From positions 156,506,552 to 156,570,551 of the forward strand of contig CM041083.1 of NCBI GenBank assembly GCA_023079485.1: a stretch of DNA of 64,000 bases, in the 5' to 3' direction. This stretch comes from Archilochus colubris (taxonomy: Eukaryota > Chordata > Aves > Apodiformes > Trochilidae). Positions 60,823 to 64,000 of the stretch are shown here, piece after piece. Position numbers and translations under genes: made by a program. Positions within the stretch are counted from its first letter, which is position 1. Every line of letters begins with the position of its first letter. Under the pieces are notes generated by a model. It saw only the letters and a list, made by a program, of their open reading frames with translations, made no database searches and was not told where the DNA came from.

Positions 60823-63800
60823 AAACATGAACTTTTGGAGCAGTGTAGCTGTTCTAATTCTTGGAGGTCTGCAGCATTATGACTTCACTAGCAGTGACCC
60901 TGCAGAACAATGTACTCTGCAGTGAAGTTATTCTTGGAGACAAGGCAACAGGATGTTCTCATGAAGGCAGTATGCAATTATACATTGTTATCTAGTGGCA
61001 GCTGATCCAGCAGCCAGCACACTGCAACACAAGACAATATTGTTTCTAACACAGAGAAGAGAAACCTCTCCACAGAACAGAGGTTAAATCTAGCAAAAGT
61101 ATCCAAGGGAATAATCAGTTTCTCCATTTGCAGGTGTAAAGAAGAGGTTTATGACCACAGCTGTATTATTATTCCCTCTAATATTATCCTAGATTATATC
61201 AATTGCTCCAGTATGTACAGAACTAACTCTTGTCTTTTCTGTCCTGTGCTCACAGCAGTCCACTGATTTTAAATGAAGGACCAGTTTTCCACCACTGTTC
61301 TTCCAGTCCAAAACTACGAAGGAACCTAGGGATAAGTGTTGATTTACAGAGGTTTTCACCTGACCAAGTAAAGGTCATGGTGAAGTTAGCATAGTGCTTG
61401 AAGACATCTACCTCCAAATTAGTCATTCTGGTTTTTTTTATAGCTACTGGAGAGCAACAGACACTTGCATGATGCATCTCAACCTGTAGCTAGTATCTGA
61501 AATAGGGCTGGTGAATTGTACTCTGAAAGTTCATGTTTCTTTCTGTAACCATACTCCATTAACATTAACTGTATGTTGCTGAAGATAAATTCTACCTTTC
61601 CTGTGTAGATACAGATAAGCTTAAGTACAGATAAGGTAGACAATTTATACTATTGAAAGAGAAAAATAGAAGGGGAGAGGAAAAAAAAAGAACAAGGCAG
61701 AAACATTATTTGCAGTATGCAGAATTTTAATCTTTCATTTGACTCTTCCTTCATCATCACTTACCTTGGTGTTTGCCCCTCATTCTTGAAAATGAGGATG
61801 GGCTTGGTCAGCTGTAAGAGTTCATCTGCCTTAGCACAGCCATTATTTCTTTCTTAAGTAAGTATAAGCACTTAAGTTTCATATTGGGGCATAACACTCT
61901 GAGCCCAGCACCTGGGTAAATGTTTGTATAACTTCTCTCACAGCCGTAGGTAGGGGGAAGCTTTCAGTAGGATTTGCTTCATCCTTCATCCATTTTCCCC
62001 ATGCTAACCCTGTTATTTTTCCCACTATGCACATGTTATGCATACCCTGTCAGCTGTTCAGCCTCCCAGTGCAGATCTAACTTTGGGCTACACAACTGCT
62101 TCAACACAGCAGGCTGTGTTATATTACAGATGTTTTCTGTGGGCAAATAATTCTTATCTGATGTTGTAGTTGTCCTGAGGACTAGAACTGTCCTATGGGC
62201 CACAGTATCCCGTAGGCTACCATTTAGATGGCTTTGTTCTAAATTAACCACAGAGTGGGTGGTACTAATGAGCAAACAAGAATAATGCTAAATTAAGTAT
62301 CATAACAAAATAATGTATTGTCCATAAAATCCATTTTTCATGACCCTCTGGGCTATATGAATGCAAAGCATTTTATGTGAGGTTATGCTTGAGCAGCTAC
62401 TGCAAAATGCAGCATCATTTCAAAATTCAGCTTCTAGTAGAGGCATATTTGCTTCTGAGTGTGCACATATAAAGAGAATGACCTTTTTTTTTGTTGTTGT
62501 TGTTTTTTACTTTTGTGAGATGTAACACTATCTGCCTTTCCAACCTGTGCCGGAGGATCATGTTGCCTTCCAAAAGCTAGCACAAACCTATAAGCCAGAC
62601 TAATATTTGATTTAACACAATGGTACCCGGGGCAGTTGTACAACTATTCAGGCTGCTAAATAAAAATATTAGGAATAATCATTTTGGAAATTACATTTGT
62701 GATTTGGTCAATAAAATGAAGTTACTATACCACCACCATTAATTATGAAAATTTTATGAATTACAAAAAATAAAACCAATTAAAAAAAAAACAAACTTAC
62801 CAGAGAATGCAACCCTGTGCCCACTGGAAAACCACGGAGCAAGCAATGTGTGTTAATGATTCTGTCTCCAACGAACTGCTGTAAGGTTTATTTAAAAGAA
62901 AGAAGCCTAAGGGAAAAAAAGAATATGAATTGGAAAGTGCTTCTTGGTTGATAATGAAAATCATATTGTTAGAGCTAGGCAAGAATGGGGAGGGGAGCCT
63001 TTTCCTATCAGAAAATCTTTTGTGGGATTGTAACATTTCTGATCAAATTATTGTTAAGGAATTCTCTCAGGTCTAAACAAAAACTCGTTCCATTTAAATA
63101 AGAGAAATAAATATCTGCATCACTCTTGGAGGGGCAAACAGCCTCCCAGTTTTAAAAGTACATGGGAACGTAAAGTACAAATACCCGTTCACCTCACTTA
63201 ACTCGAGCAGTTATCATGAACAGTTATCTATCACATCCCAACTCATTATGTACAAGAAGCCATAATACAATATGCTCCGAGACTGCATTACAGGGTTCAT
63301 CAACAGAGCACTCTCACATAGTTTTTCCTTTTGCTTTTTTTTGCATTCAGTACACAGCCTTCTAACCAGAATCCTTTAAAGCTCCTTATTAAAGGAAATC
63401 ATCCATTTTGGTCCTTTATCTGGGTTAATTTCAGGGAACTGTTATTCCACCCCCACTTCAGGGTTCCTCATCAGCCTGCCTACTCCAAACTAAATAGAAT
63501 TTCAGACGATGAGGTTTTGCTTTAGGTTATACAATCTACCAGCCCCAAGCTGAGTTGAGACTGCACTTTTCTTCATTTTACTATTCTTTGTCTAACTTCT
63601 TGACTTCAAAACAAGCCTTCCACCCACGTCCTCTTCCCTTGGCTTTCTCTTCTGAACTGACAAGCACTTCTTCCCTTCAATCTTTCTACATCCTAACTTC
63701 TCTCCTCAGCAGATAGCAATGGAGAAGCTGCCAGGGCAATGCGAAGGATAAAGATAGATATGTTTGAATATGATTGCCTCTTGAAAATATTTTACTTGGT

Positions 63801-64000
63801 ATAAACGATTACATGTTCTTTTAACTGTGAAATCACATTTGTATTAGAAGACTAAACATCTGGGTTTATTTACTCAGCAATAATCTTTAAGGAGGGGGTT
63901 ATTTTTGTATGTATTTCGTATTTAAGTTTAGAAGTCTTGTCCTACTGTGGAACAGGAAAAACATTTTCCATCCTGCTGTAGTTACTTGTCAAAAGCTGTC

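Larger units (their letters stand above)
53229..64000. other. 10.8 kb AT-rich unique sequence with simple repeats
   Basis: No transposon or exon is recognised. Frames of 100-142 codons (54321-54749 on -, 55974-56303 on -, 56934-57290 on +) show no domain or motif I know. Simple repeats and one perfect hairpin are listed separately. Nothing is seen in 60930-64000 apart from short A/T runs and a TTG run near 62490-62507. Confidence 0.5.

Noticed and set aside
1..64000. tRNA, rRNA, CRISPR arrays, operons or bacterial-type regulatory signals
   Set aside because: No tRNA-like boxes, spaced identical repeats or gene clusters are seen, and the CR1/LTR content shows a vertebrate (avian) genome.
1..64000. 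A previously undescribed multi-gene biological system
   Set aside because: The window holds no convincing host gene; all coding remnants belong to known retrotransposon types. The only possibly uncatalogued unit is the LTR-like block at 44136-44468.

Overview
The window looks like AT-rich intergenic (or long intronic) DNA from a bird. The diagnostic sign is at least ten fragments of CR1, the avian/reptilian LINE. Two of them keep the 8-bp terminal repeat (CATAGAAT three times on the + strand), and several keep recognisable reverse transcriptase, endonuclease or ORF1 coding remnants. A solo LTR with the TGTCATGGTTT...TGACA ends typical of avian ERVL-type elements supports this. I found no host protein-coding exon, tRNA, rRNA, bacterial-type operon or CRISPR array. 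The species cannot be named from this sequence; a neoavian bird is an inference from the CR1 and LTR types.

Layout. 1-3420 has nothing recognisable. 3421-3836 is a long TTTC/CT microsatellite. 5618-5690 is a scrap of CR1. 13475-14422 is a CR1 fragment covering the end of the reverse transcriptase and the 3' end. 15930-16115 is an isolated reverse transcriptase scrap. 16116-28160 is unique AT-rich DNA with a few simple repeats. 28161-28400 and 28609-28770 are two CR1 3' ends of different subfamilies. 31360-32155 is the solo LTR. 36667-36895 is an old CR1 3' end.

The densest transposon cluster is 42118-45548. An old CR1 tail is interrupted by a second CR1 that keeps its 3' end, the start of the ORF2 endonuclease, much of ORF1 and probably its 5' leader, but lacks the middle of ORF2. 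A possible small LTR sits inside its ORF1. A third CR1 fragment lies head-to-head with it on the + strand. 51868-52090 is another CR1 3' end, and 52640-53228 is an isolated CR1 ORF1 esterase remnant. 53229-64000 holds only simple repeats and one perfect hairpin.

How it works together. Nothing here acts as a pathway. The story is one of successive insertion and decay of non-LTR retrotransposons, nine or more on the - strand and one clear case on the + strand, plus at least one endogenous-retrovirus LTR left by recombination. All coding remnants are broken or partial. A few unique segments (12315-12779, 27430-27880, 46330-46620, 50530-50760) are offered only as candidates for conserved non-coding or exon-like sequence. 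They cannot be judged without cross-species alignment or RNA data.
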